Below are positions 19,717 through 28,888 of a stretch of DNA of 64,000 bases, one piece after another. This stretch comes from PFL42 sp963789825 (lineage in GTDB: Bacteria > Chloroflexota > Anaerolineae > Anaerolineales > E44-bin32), in the NCBI GenBank assembly GCA_963789825.1, contig CAWBME010000006.1:124001-188000 (forward strand). Direction: 5' to 3'. The position numbers and the translations under genes were made by a program. Each line of letters starts with the position of its first letter. Positions within the stretch are counted from its first letter, which is position 1. The notes below the pieces were generated by a model, which worked only from the letters and a program-made list of their open reading frames with translations, ran no database searches and was not told where the DNA came from.

Positions 19717-20719
19717 ATGCAACGCCGCGACTATCTGCTGAAGAAGCTGGGTTGGTCCCTGCTGACGATCGGCTTCGTGTTCGTCCTCAACTTCTTCTTG
19801 TTTCGCATTCTTCCGGGAGATCCGACGTCTTCGATTGCCAAGGACCCGCGGCTCACGCCCGAGACCCGGGCTGCGCTGTCCGAGCGCTTCGGGCTGGACA
19901 AGGCGATCTTCCTCGACCTGGGCGGAGGCAATCCGTTCGACTCGCAGTTCTTCGCCTACCTCGGACGTCTGGCCCAGGGGGATCTGGGGACCTCGTTCAA
20001 CTTCAACCGGCCGGTGGCCGTGCTGTTGGGCGAGCGGCTGTTCAACACCGTACTGCTGGTCCTGAGCGGCCAAATCCTGGCGATCGTCCTGGGCGTCGGC
20101 CTCGGCCTGCTGGCGGCGTGGAAGAACAAGACGGCCTTCGACGCCGGCGCCATCACCTTCTCGCTGGCGGCATGGTCCCTCCCGACCTTCTGGCTGGGCA
20201 TCCTGCTGCTGATCATTGGCAGCGCTGTCTTCGGACTTCCGACAGCCGGCAAGCAGACGGTTGGAGTCGACTACGCCTCCTGGTGGGAGCAGGCCGTGGA
20301 CGTCGCCAGGCACTTGATCCTGCCCACGCTGACCTTCACGATTGTCCTGCTCGGTGAGTACATGTTGATCATGCGTAGTTCCGTCTTGGAGATCCTTTCG
20401 GAGGACTACATCCTGACGGCCAAGGCCAAAGGCATGAGCCACACCCAGATTCTGCGCCACCATGCGATGCAGAATGCGATGCTGCCCATCGTGACGCTGA
20501 TCGCCCTCAACCTGGGCTTCACCGTGGCGGGCGCCATCCAGGTGGAGACCGTGTTCTCTTGGCCCGGCATCGGGAGCATGATCTACGATGCCGTGCGCCG
20601 GCAGGACTACCCGGTGCCTACAAGGCGCCTTCCTGCTGATCGCGGTCAGCGTCGTCCTGGCCAACCTGGCGGCGGACCTGGTGTATGGCTACCTGGACCC
20701 ACGGGTGAAGGCGCCATGA
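19717..20719 (+). CDS. DppB-like ABC permease, frameshifted near 20616
   Basis: The restored protein is 333 residues: N-terminal helix KKLGWSLLTIGFVFVLNFFLFRILPGDPTS (the hallmark GDP motif of DppB-type permeases), a periplasmic loop, then five helices. The EAA loop is LSEDYILTAKAKGMSHTQILRHHAMQNAMLP. A single extra C near 20616 breaks the last helix; removing it gives DYPVLQGAFLLIAVSVVLANLAADLVYGYLDPRV, the standard family ending. It forms the channel together with the next gene. Confidence 0.88.
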
Positions 20720-20903
20720 CCATCCGCTGCAAGGCAGGCTGCAGAACGAATCCCGCCGGGGAAGGCTCCGCCCGTCGGAAGGTCGTCACAGAAGCCCCGG
20801 GCCAGATTGCCCAGAAGCCCAGCAGGATGCCTCTGCGTGAACGACGGTCACCCACTTCGAGCCGGGCCCAGAGGCTTTCCCGCGCCTCGGCGGAGCGAAC
20901 AGG

Positions 20904-21863
20904 GTGAAGCCTCGTCTGCGACGCTGGGGTCAGAGCCTGATAGCCGGCTGGGGGCTGCTGGCTCGGAACCGGATGGGCCTGGTTGGGGTGGCGCTGCTTG
21001 CGGCTGTGATCGGCATGGCCGTGTTCGCTCCATGGATCGCGCCCTACGACCCGAATGAAACCACCGCCGTCTCGATCGATGACATCTACGCCGCGCCCAG
21101 CCCCGAGCACATCATGGGGACCGACGACGGAGGCAAAGACGTCTTCAGCTCCTTCGTCTACGGCTCCAGGGTCTCGCTGGTGGTGGGTTTCACGGCGGCA
21201 GCGATCTCGATGATCATTGGGGGAACGATCGGGCTGACCGCCGGCTTTCTCGGAGGCCGCATCGGCAACTTCCTGATGCGATTGACCGACATCTTCCTGG
21301 TGATCCCGGATCTGCCGCTGATGATTGTGATTGTGGCGATCCTCGGCCCGAGCCTGTGGAACATCATCCTGGTCATCGGGTTCTTGGGGTGGACGGGTAC
21401 AGCCCGCATCGTGCGCGCCCAATCCCTGAGCGTGAAGGAACGTCAATTCGTCACGCGGGCACGCGCCATCGGCGCCGGCAACTTCTACATCCTGCGGCGA
21501 CACATCTTCCCGCTGGTCCTTCCGTTGATGGTGACCAACACCGTCCTGGTCATCTCTCTGTCGATCCTCGATGAGTCGACCCTGAGCTTCCTGGGGCTTG
21601 GAGATCCGACGACGCTCAGCTGGGGAGGGATGATCAACTACGCCTTCACGCGGGGGGCGATCAGCGCCGGGGCCTGGTGGGCGATTGTGGCGCCTGGGTT
21701 AGGCATCGTATGGGTGGTTCTGGCCTGCACCCTGGTGGGCAACGCTCTGGAGGAGGTCTTCAATCCGCGATTGAAGACCCATCATCTGCAGGGAGAAGGC
21801 AAGATGATCCCGCGGCGTGGGCTGGTCGAACCCCTGGTGACGGATGATCATGCTGTCTCCTGA
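20904..21863 (+). CDS. DppC-like ABC permease
   Basis: A 319-residue membrane protein with six helices. It begins with the DppC-type segment LLARNRMGLVGVALLAAVIGMAVFAPWIAPYDPNE, then HIMGTDDGGKDVFSSFVYGSRVSL. The EAA loop is RAIGAGNFYILRRHIFPLVLPLMV and the ending LGNALEEVFNPRL-like. The GTG at 20904 follows an AGG and fits the family; the 184 bp before it hold nothing recognisable. The last 20 bp overlap the next ATPase gene. Confidence 0.9.
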   Translation: MKPRLRRWGQSLIAGWGLLARNRMGLVGVALLAAVIGMAVFAPWIAPYDPNETTAVSIDDIYAAPSPEHIMGTDDGGKDVFSSFVYGSRVSLVVGFTAAAISMIIGGTIGLTAGFLGGRIGNFLMRLTDIFLVIPDLPLMIVIVAILGPSLWNIILVIGFLGWTGTARIVRAQSLSVKERQFVTRARAIGAGNFYILRRHIFPLVLPLMVTNTVLVISLSILDESTLSFLGLGDPTTLSWGGMINYAFTRGAISAGAWWAIVAPGLGIVWVVLACTLVGNALEEVFNPRLKTHHLQGEGKMIPRRGLVEPLVTDDHAVS

Positions 21864-22833
21864 ACCCCCGCTGCTCGAAGTTCGGCGGCTCTCGACCAAC
21901 TTCGAAACCGATGAGGGCACGTTCAAGGCCGTCGAGAACCTCAGCTTCGAGCTGCGCACCGGGGAGTCATTGGGATTGGTCGGCGAGAGCGGCTGTGGGA
22001 AGACCACCGCCATGCTCAGCCTGCTGCGTCTCCTCCCGGCAGCGGGTCGGATCGTCTCCGGCGAGATCCGCCTGGCTGGCCAGAACTTGCTGGAGTTGGA
22101 CGAAGCCCAGATGCGTCAGGTTCGCTGGCGCCAGATTTCGATGGTGTTCCAGGGCGCAATGAATGCCTTCAATCCCGTGCGCACGATCGGCCACCAGATT
22201 GGCGAATCCTTGGTGCTGCACTCGATGGCGCCAAGCCTGGATGCGGCACGCCCGAGGGTGATCGAGCTGCTGGAAATGGTGGGCATCCCGGGCGGCCGGG
22301 AGAGGCTCTACCCCCATCAGTGTTCTGGCGGGATGCGCCAGCGGGCGATGATCGCCATGGCCCTCGCCTGCGGGCCGCAGATGGTCATCGCCGACGAACC
22401 CACCACCGCCCTGGACGTGATGATCCAGGCCCAGATCCTCGAGCTGCTGGAGGGGCTGCAGTCGGACCTGGGCCTTTCTATCGTCTTCGTCACACACGAT
22501 CTGAGCATCGTCGCCGAAGTCTGCCACCACGTGCTGGTGATGTATGGCGGGGTGCTGGCGGAGTATTGCGACGTCGATACGATCTTCAACAGCCCGCGGC
22601 ATCCGTACACCCGGAGACTGCTGGCAGCGTTTCCCGACCTCAGTCGGCCGGAAGGACGGCTGGTGTCCATCCCGGGCCATCCGCCTCGGCTGAATGACTT
22701 GCCGCCCGGGTGCCGGTTTGCGGCGCGCTGCCCGTCGGCCTTCGAGCGCTGCTTCACCGAACAGCCCTCGCCGCGCTTGCTGGGAGCGGGGCATTGGATC
22801 TCCTGCCACCTTGACCAGGGCGAGGTCGCATGA
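21844..22833 (+). CDS. DppD-like ABC transporter ATPase
   Basis: A 329-residue cytosolic ATPase with Walker A GESGCGKTT near residue 45, Q-loop MVFQGAMNAFNP, signature CSGGMRQRAMIAMAL, Walker B MVIADEPTTALD and switch VTHDLSIVAE. The C-terminal oligopeptide-transporter extension has the Cys-containing PPGCRFAARCPSAFERC segment. ATG at 21844 or 21850 are both possible. It energises the two permeases together with the next gene, whose ATG overlaps this stop as ATGA. Confidence 0.93.
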   Translation: MIMLSPEPPLLEVRRLSTNFETDEGTFKAVENLSFELRTGESLGLVGESGCGKTTAMLSLLRLLPAAGRIVSGEIRLAGQNLLELDEAQMRQVRWRQISMVFQGAMNAFNPVRTIGHQIGESLVLHSMAPSLDAARPRVIELLEMVGIPGGRERLYPHQCSGGMRQRAMIAMALACGPQMVIADEPTTALDVMIQAQILELLEGLQSDLGLSIVFVTHDLSIVAEVCHHVLVMYGGVLAEYCDVDTIFNSPRHPYTRRLLAAFPDLSRPEGRLVSIPGHPPRLNDLPPGCRFAARCPSAFERCFTEQPSPRLLGAGHWISCHLDQGEVA

Positions 22834-23978
22834 TGGTGGATGATCCCCGCCAATCCGCCTCAAGCCGGAAGCCTGACCTCATCCTGGAGGTCGAGAACCT
22901 GACCAAGGTCTTCCCGGTGTCCCGTGGGATTCTGGGCGCTCTCCGCCGTCAGCCCCAGCAGTGGGTACATGCCGTGGATGGCGTGTCATTCCAGTTGGGA
23001 CGCGGCGAAATCCTGGCGATGGTGGGGGAGAGCGGCTGCGGCAAGACCACGACGGCGCTCACCCTGATGGGCCTGGAAAAGTCCGATGGCGGCAGGATCT
23101 GCTTCAACGGACAGGATGTGACGCATCTCGGCGAGCGACGGAGACGAGCGGCCACCCCCTCGATGGCCGTGGTCGACGGCCAGGAGCACCGGCGGGAGCC
23201 TGCGGTGTCGCCGGACTTGACCGTCAAGCGAATGCGGCGCCAGATGCAGATGGTGTTCCAGGATCCCTACGAATTGCTCAATCCTCGGACGACCGTCCTC
23301 GAGACTGTGGCCGAGCCGCTGCAGGTGCACGGATTGGCCGGTACGCGCGCGGAGATGATGAAGGCTGTCTGTCACTCGCTGACGGATGCCGGCCTCAACC
23401 CCCCGGAAGCGTTTCTCGACCGTCGACCCCACGAGCTGTCCGGTGGGCAACGGCAGCGCGTGGTGATCGCCAGCGCTCTTGTGCTCGAGCCCAGTCTGCT
23501 CATCGCCGATGAACCGGTGAGCATGCTGGATGTATCGATCCGAGCTGAGATCCTCAACCTGCTCGACGCGCTGCGCAGAGAACGCGGCATCTCGATCTTG
23601 TGCATCACGCATGACCTTGGGACGGCGGCCTATTTCACCGACCGGATTGCCGTGATGTACCTGGGGCGGATCGTCGAGCTTGGTCCGACGCGGGAAGTGC
23701 TGGCCGCGCCCAAGCATCCCTACACTCAGGCGCTGCTGTCGGTGATCCCGGTGCCCAATCCCAGGTTGCGCCGTCAGCGCACGATCCTGCATGGCGAGAC
23801 CCCCAATCCGGTGTCTCTGCCCACTGGTTGTCGCTTCCACCCGCGCTGCCCCCAGGTCATCGAGGACTGCAAGCTAATCGATCCACGCCTCGAGGCACGC
23901 CAGCCAGGCTGGCAGGTCGCCTGTATCCGCGTTCCCCAGGAGCTTGCTGGAGAACGTCCCTTCGGCCTCACCCCCTAA
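22830..23978 (+). CDS. DppF-like ABC transporter ATPase
   Basis: A 382-residue ATPase with Walker A GESGCGKTT, signature LSGGQRQRVVIASAL, Walker B LLIADEPVSMLD and the C-terminal PTGCRFHPRCPQVIEDC extension. Between Walker A and the Q-loop it carries an insertion of about 30 residues (RRRRAATPSMAVVDGQEHRREPAVSPDL), which some homologues share. It closes the importer operon; the stop is followed by an inverted-repeat region rather than another gene. Confidence 0.92.
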   Translation: MMVDDPRQSASSRKPDLILEVENLTKVFPVSRGILGALRRQPQQWVHAVDGVSFQLGRGEILAMVGESGCGKTTTALTLMGLEKSDGGRICFNGQDVTHLGERRRRAATPSMAVVDGQEHRREPAVSPDLTVKRMRRQMQMVFQDPYELLNPRTTVLETVAEPLQVHGLAGTRAEMMKAVCHSLTDAGLNPPEAFLDRRPHELSGGQRQRVVIASALVLEPSLLIADEPVSMLDVSIRAEILNLLDALRRERGISILCITHDLGTAAYFTDRIAVMYLGRIVELGPTREVLAAPKHPYTQALLSVIPVPNPRLRRQRTILHGETPNPVSLPTGCRFHPRCPQVIEDCKLIDPRLEARQPGWQVACIRVPQELAGERPFGLTP

Positions 23979-24746
23979 CTCCTCTCCGCGAACGGCCCAC
24001 GAGGACGCCATGAAACGCGGCGGAGAGGGGAATCAGGATCTTGGGGGGTGGGGAGAGCTGGCTCTCCCCACCCCCCAGAACCAACCACCCCTTCCCTTGC
24101 GGGACTCTGTGCGAGTCGAGGATGTCGGCTCATGCAGGGGGAGGGGCCAGGGGAGAGGGTTGGGCCATGACACGGCGTTCTACCGCAGCCTGCTAGACCC
24201 TTCGGCCAAGAATGACGATCGCTCCCCAAGTTGGCGGCTTCCTGCGCAGGCCGTCCTGCTGGTTGCTCCTCTCTTCGATTGTGGGGCAGTCACCTTCGGA
24301 GAAGAACGGGGCTGAAAGCGCAGGCAGGCGCGTGGTTGGGCGCCCGGCCAGAGCATGCCCATCGGCAAGGAAGATCCCTCCCGAGACGGAATCCCTTGGC
24401 CGGAGGAGGATCGGATGTCCGACCCGGTGCGAGGCGGTAGCCAGAACGGCCGACAGGAGATCGCACGCACGTGACCGTGTCCATGTGCGACAGGCTTCGC
24501 GTGTTGGCTGGCAGGTAGCGTGTGGAGTTGCCCGACGAAGCCCCGAGGCGCAGTCCTCGCCCAAGGGCGGTTCAGGACCCGCACGCCGGCCACGGCGTTT
24601 GTCCCCGTCGCATCGTTGTTGCACACGACGACGCAGGCGCCGGATGCCTGACCTCGCCAGTAGGTCTCCCGTCGCAGGCTATCGTCGGGCCAGGGTGGGG
24701 GGCAGCCGGCCAAGAGCGGGTTCGGCCGGGAGGGTCTCCGGCACGC
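23979..24746. other. 768 bp intergenic region between convergent operons
   Basis: No protein-like frame. The first 200 bp are G/C-run-rich and palindromic: a 17-bp perfect inverted repeat at 24042-24077, flanked by CCTCTCCGC at 23981-23989 and GCGGAGAGG at 24020-24028. The rest (24200-24746) shows nothing recognisable. Confidence 0.45.
24042..24077. repeat. long perfect inverted repeat
   Basis: Two 17-bp arms (TGGGGGGTGGGGAGAGC and its complement) are separated by only TG. It lies between convergent operons, so it could end transcription from either side, but no T-tract is present. The G-rich arm could also form a quadruplex. The size suggests a REP/MITE-like remnant. Confidence 0.6.
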
Positions 24747-25421
24747 TCAAGCCGAGGTCTCTGCCAGCAGGCGCGCCGCTCTCTCGAGCGCCAGACGTGG
24801 GCTGGACAGAACCGGACACGACAGCTCACCCGGTGGCAGGCTGTCGGCGACCCGCGCCATCGAGGCTTGTGCCAAGACGATGACGTCGTTCTGCTGGGAC
24901 AGCGTATGCAGCGTGTGGCGCACGATGGCATCGTGGCGCTCGGGATCCCCGCCAAAAAGCGCAGCGTAGGCCCCCTCAGCCAACCGTGCATCGACGCGCA
25001 CGTCGTGGCCGAGGGCTTGCGCACGTGCCTGGATCAATTCGCCTGTCGGCTGCAGTGTGGTCGGAGCGGTCGCAGCGACGCCAATTCGCCGGCCCAGTTC
25101 AAGCGCACGGTCAACCATCGGCTCATCGATCTTGAGAACCGGGATGCGGACCAGCTCTTGCGCAGTGTCGGCGCAGGGTGAGATCGAGGAACAGGTGAGC
25201 TGAACGGCAGTGGCGCCGGCCTGCTCGGCCGCCACGGCATGCTCCCCGACGCGCTGGTGGATGAATGGCGACAGGCCGCCCTGCGCCAGGACCACCTTGA
25301 GCAGGATCTCGTCGGCGATGTGCCATATCTCGGCGTCTGCTGGGAGGATTTCGTGACTGAGCCGGGTGAACAGGTCGACCAGCGATGGAACCGTGTGGAC
25401 GAACACCAGTCGGCGTGTCAT
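24747..25421 (-). CDS. aspartate/glutamate racemase-family protein
   Basis: A 224-residue protein with the two-domain layout of Asp/Glu/hydantoin racemases: AGATAVQLTCSSISP carries the first-half Cys, and RIGVAATAPTTLQPTGELIQARA opens the second half. The usual second Cys position reads VIVLAQASMARV, with Ala in place of Cys, so a two-base racemase mechanism is doubtful. A lyase, decarboxylase or amide-processing role is possible. The ATG at 25421 lies 16 bp after the E2 stop, so this is the last gene of the seven-gene operon. The longer frame to 25484 overlaps E2. Confidence 0.75.
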   Translation of the reverse strand: MTRRLVFVHTVPSLVDLFTRLSHEILPADAEIWHIADEILLKVVLAQGGLSPFIHQRVGEHAVAAEQAGATAVQLTCSSISPCADTAQELVRIPVLKIDEPMVDRALELGRRIGVAATAPTTLQPTGELIQARAQALGHDVRVDARLAEGAYAALFGGDPERHDAIVRHTLHTLSQQNDVIVLAQASMARVADSLPPGELSCPVLSSPRLALERAARLLAETSA

Positions 25422-25437
25422 GGCTCCTCTGTTCCGC

Positions 25438-26757
25438 TCAGGCCAGCGCCTGGGCCGGCGCCTCAAGCAGTCCAACGATCTCATCGAGGAAGCGCGCCGC
25501 GGCGGCGCCGTCGAGGACGCGGTGATCGACGGACAGGCTGAGCTTCATCGTCGGGACCAGGCTGAGCTTGCCCTCCTCGGCGAAGGGCCGCTCGACGACT
25601 CGGCCGGTGGCCAGGATGGTCGCCTGGGGTGGGTTGAGAATGGCGTCGAAGGAGTTGACCCGGGAGGCGCCCAGGTTGCTGAGGGTGAACACGCCGCCGT
25701 CGAAGTCCTGCGGCAGCGACTTGCCGGCGCGAGCGCGCTCGACCAGCTCGGTGCGCGTGCGCACCAGATCCGCGAGCGGGAGTTGATCGGCGGCGTGGAT
25801 CACCGGGACGACCAGCCCGTTTGGCGTGTCGGCCGCCAGGCCGATGTTCACCGCCGCAGCCGGGCGCAAGCCGTCCGGAGAGTACTGCGCCATGGCCTGC
25901 GGATGACGGACGAGGGCGCGGGCACAGATGCGGACCAGCAGGTCGGAGATCGTCACCCGCAATCCGTGTGCGGACTCCAGCATCGGCAGCAGTTCCTGGC
26001 GTACAGCCAGCAGGCGGCGAGCATTGACCTCGGCGTGCAGATAGAAGTGGGGGGCGGAAGTGAACGATGTCACCATCCGCTCGGCCATGATGCGCTGCGT
26101 GCGCGTCAGCGGAGCGGAAGGGGTGGTTGGGGGCTGAGTGCTTCGGACGGCAGTTTCGAGGTCGCGGCGCGTGATGCGGCCACTGGGGCCGGTTCCCTGC
26201 ACGCCGGCCAGATCGACCTTCAGATCCCCGGCCATGCGCTCGGCGAGCGGCGTCAGCCTGGGAGACGCGGTCGCGGTCTCAAGGTCATGCTCGACGATGC
26301 GGCCTCCCGGCCCGCTTCCGGTGACGAGCGCCAGGTCGATGCCGCGCTCGCGTGCGGCGCGGCGGGCGCGCGGACTGGCAACGCGTCGATCGGAGGGAAG
26401 GGTGACCGGCCCCGTCGCGGCTCCCGCTGGCGAACCTGCTTGTGGCGCCTGCGGCGCAGCGCCGGCGGGCGGGGGAGCGGCCGGGACCGGACCCCCCGGC
26501 GCGGAGATGACCTCATCCGCCGTCGGGGTGATCCAGGCGACGACGGAGAGCACGGAGACTGTCGACCCGGACGGGGCTAGGATGCGGCGCAGGTAGCCGG
26601 CGGTCGTGGCTTCGACCTCGAGCGTGGCCTTGTCCGACTCGACGCTGTAGAGCACATCGCCAGGCTTGACGGGGTCACCCTCTGCCTTGGACCAGGCGAC
26701 GATGGTGCCCTCATTCATGGTCTCGCCCAGCATGGGCAAGATGACCGCGGTGGCCAT
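25438..26757 (-). CDS. 2-oxoacid dehydrogenase E2 component (dihydrolipoyl acyltransferase) with two peripheral-subunit-binding domains
   Basis: A 439-residue cytosolic core protein. The N-terminal lipoyl domain has the modified Lys at about residue 43 (VESDKATLEV). A Pro/Ala linker leads to two tandem E3/E1-binding domains at about 126-162 (VASPRARRAARERGIDL...GGRIVEHDL) and 167-203 (RLTPLAERMAGDLKVDL...GRITRRDL). The catalytic domain ends with SVDHRVLDGA (His near 412, Asp near 416). It accepts the acyl group from E1 and passes it to CoA. The stop of E1 lies 8 bp before the ATG. No E3 (dihydrolipoamide dehydrogenase) is in the operon, so a shared E3 must serve it. Confidence 0.93.
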   Translation of the reverse strand: MATAVILPMLGETMNEGTIVAWSKAEGDPVKPGDVLYSVESDKATLEVEATTAGYLRRILAPSGSTVSVLSVVAWITPTADEVISAPGGPVPAAPPPAGAAPQAPQAGSPAGAATGPVTLPSDRRVASPRARRAARERGIDLALVTGSGPGGRIVEHDLETATASPRLTPLAERMAGDLKVDLAGVQGTGPSGRITRRDLETAVRSTQPPTTPSAPLTRTQRIMAERMVTSFTSAPHFYLHAEVNARRLLAVRQELLPMLESAHGLRVTISDLLVRICARALVRHPQAMAQYSPDGLRPAAAVNIGLAADTPNGLVVPVIHAADQLPLADLVRTRTELVERARAGKSLPQDFDGGVFTLSNLGASRVNSFDAILNPPQATILATGRVVERPFAEEGKLSLVPTMKLSLSVDHRVLDGAAAARFLDEIVGLLEAPAQALA

Positions 26758-26765
26758 ATGCCCTC

Positions 26766-28880
26766 CTACGCCAGGGCCTGGCGAACGCCGGCGATCACGC
26801 GCGCCAGGTTGGGAATGGCGGCATCCTCCAGCGGATCGCTCATCGGCACCGGCACGTCGGCGGCGCACACGCGCACGATCGGCGCGTCCAGCCAGTCGAA
26901 CAGCTCCTCCTGGATGCGCATCGCCAGCTCGCTGATGAACGAGCCGGTCTTGTAGCCCTCGGTCAGGCCCACGACGCGCCCGGTCTTGCGCACCGAGGCG
27001 GCGACGGTGTCCATGTCCAGCGGTTTGAGCGTGCGCAGGTCGATGACCTCGACACTGATCCCCTCGTCCGCCAGTTTCTCGGCTGCTTCCAGCGCGCGAT
27101 GGACCATGCGCGAGTAGGTGATCAGCGTGACGTCCTTGCCCTCGCGCTTCACGTCGGCCACGCCGTAGGGGATGATGTAGTCCTCATCCGGGACGAGCCC
27201 TTCGATGCCGTAGAGCATCTTGTGCTCGATGAACATCACCGGGTTGTCGTCGCGGATGGCGGCCTTGAGCAGCCCCTTGGCGTCGTACGGCGTGGCCGGC
27301 ATCACGACGTAGATGCCCGGGAAGTGCGTCCACAGCGCCTCGAGCGACTGTGAGTGATGGGCGGCGATGTTGCGCCCGGCGCCGCCTTCGGTGCGGATGA
27401 CCATCGGCACGGTCGTCTTGCCGCCGAACATGTAGCGGTTCTTGGCGCCCTGATTGGCGATCTGGTCCATCGCCAGCGGCGTGAAGTCAACGTACATGAT
27501 CTCGGCCACAGGCCGCAACCCGGCCATCGCTGCGCCCACGGCCGCGCCGCCGATGGTCGCCTCCGAGATCGGCGTGTCGCGCACGCGCTCCTCGCCGAAC
27601 TCCTCGATCAAGCCGCGTGTGGCGCCGTAGGCGCCGCCGTAGATGCCGATGTCCTCGCCCAGCAGGAAGACCTTCGGATCGCGGATCATCTCTTCGCGCA
27701 AAGCTTCCTGGATCGCCTGCCAGTAGCGGATCTTGCGCGTCCCGGGACCTCCGTCGCGCACGCGTTGCCGCAGCGCGGCCTCGCGCTCGACTTCGCGCGA
27801 TGTCCAGTGGAACGGGGCGTAGACGTGATGCTCGAGCTCCTCGACCGGGGGCAGGGGCGAGGCGAAGGCGAAGTCGGTGGCGACGTCGATCGCCTGGCGC
27901 GCCGCGGTTTCAACGGCCTCGACCTCGGCTTGCGTGGCGAGCTTCTCCTTCGACCAGCCGTGTGGCGTAGGCCGGGATGGGATCACGTCCCTTCCACGCA
28001 GCCTCCTCCTCCTTGGTGCGGTAGGCGCGCGGGTCGGAGCGGGAGTGTCCGTACCAGCGGTAGGTCTTGCACTCGACCAGCGATGGACCCTGGCCCTTGC
28101 GCGCCCGGGCGACGGCCTTGTCCACAGCGTGGCGCACGGCCATCACGTCCATCCCATCGACGACCTCGCCCGGGATGCCGTAGGCGCAGCCGCGGTCGGC
28201 GATCTCCAGCTTGGCCGTCGCCTTCTCGAGTGGAACGGACATGCCGTACAGGTTGTTCTCGATGATGTAAACGACCGGTAGCTTCCAGAGTGCGGCCATG
28301 TTGAGCGCCTCGTGGAAGTTGCCGGTGTTCGAGGCTCCGTCGCCAAAGAAGCACAGCACGACGCTGTCCTTCTTCATCAACTGCTGGGCGAGCCCGGCGC
28401 CGGTGGCGACCGGGATGTTCCCCCCCACGATCCCGGTGGCGCCCAAGGTTGCCCTTCTGGACGTCGGCGATGTGCATCGAGCCGCCGCGGCCCAGGCAGT
28501 AGCCTGTCGCCCGGCCGCACAGCTCGGCCATCATCTTGTTGTAGTGCTCGACCCGCTCGGGTTCGGTCTTGGCCATCGAGGCGCCGCGGGCGTGACAGTG
28601 CCCGTGACCGCGATGGGCGCTGGTGATCCAGATCATCGTCGCGCAGCACCGAGACCGCGCCGACGGCGACGGCCTCCTCGCCGGCGTACAGGTGCGAGGC
28701 GCCCTTGATCTGGTTCTTGCCCAGCAGGTCGTAGACGCGTTCCTCGAACAGGCGGATCTCCCACATCTGGCGCAGCAGATCGAGGGCGCGGGCTTTCGGC
28801 AGGTCGATCGCCTTGGCTGTCGGCGCGCTACGTGCGCGGGCCGGGGTGGAGCGAGTGCTGCGGGTGGTGCGCGTCGCCAT
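26766..28880 (-). CDS. 2-oxoacid dehydrogenase E1, fused alpha and beta subunits, frameshifted at about 28632, 28447 and 27955
   Basis: Joining frames gives one protein of about 704 residues. The alpha half runs IDLPKARALDLLRQMWEIRLFEERV, KGASHLYAGEEAVAVGA, TGYCLGRGGSMHI, and the thiamine-diphosphate motif GDGASNTGNFHEALNMAALWKL...ENN. It continues without a stop from the usual alpha C-terminus (KEKLATQAEVEAVETAARQA...ELEHHVYAP) into the beta half (IRYWQAIQEALREEMIRDPKVFLLGEDIG). The beta half has TPISEATIGGAAVGAAMAGLRPV, HHSQSLEALWTHFPG and SFISELAM. It decarboxylates a 2-oxoacid and acylates the E2 lipoyl group. The ATG at 28880 has GAGGTG upstream and lies 8 bp after the transaldolase stop. 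The substrate (pyruvate, acetoin, branched-chain or other) is not fixed by sequence. Confidence 0.88.
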
Positions 28881-28888
28881 CAGTCACC

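Noticed and set aside
18859..20907. 682-residue frame joining the binding protein to the permease
   Set aside because: The apparent fusion comes from the frameshift near 19573. The corrected binding protein stops at 19653 and the permease has its own ATG at 19717.
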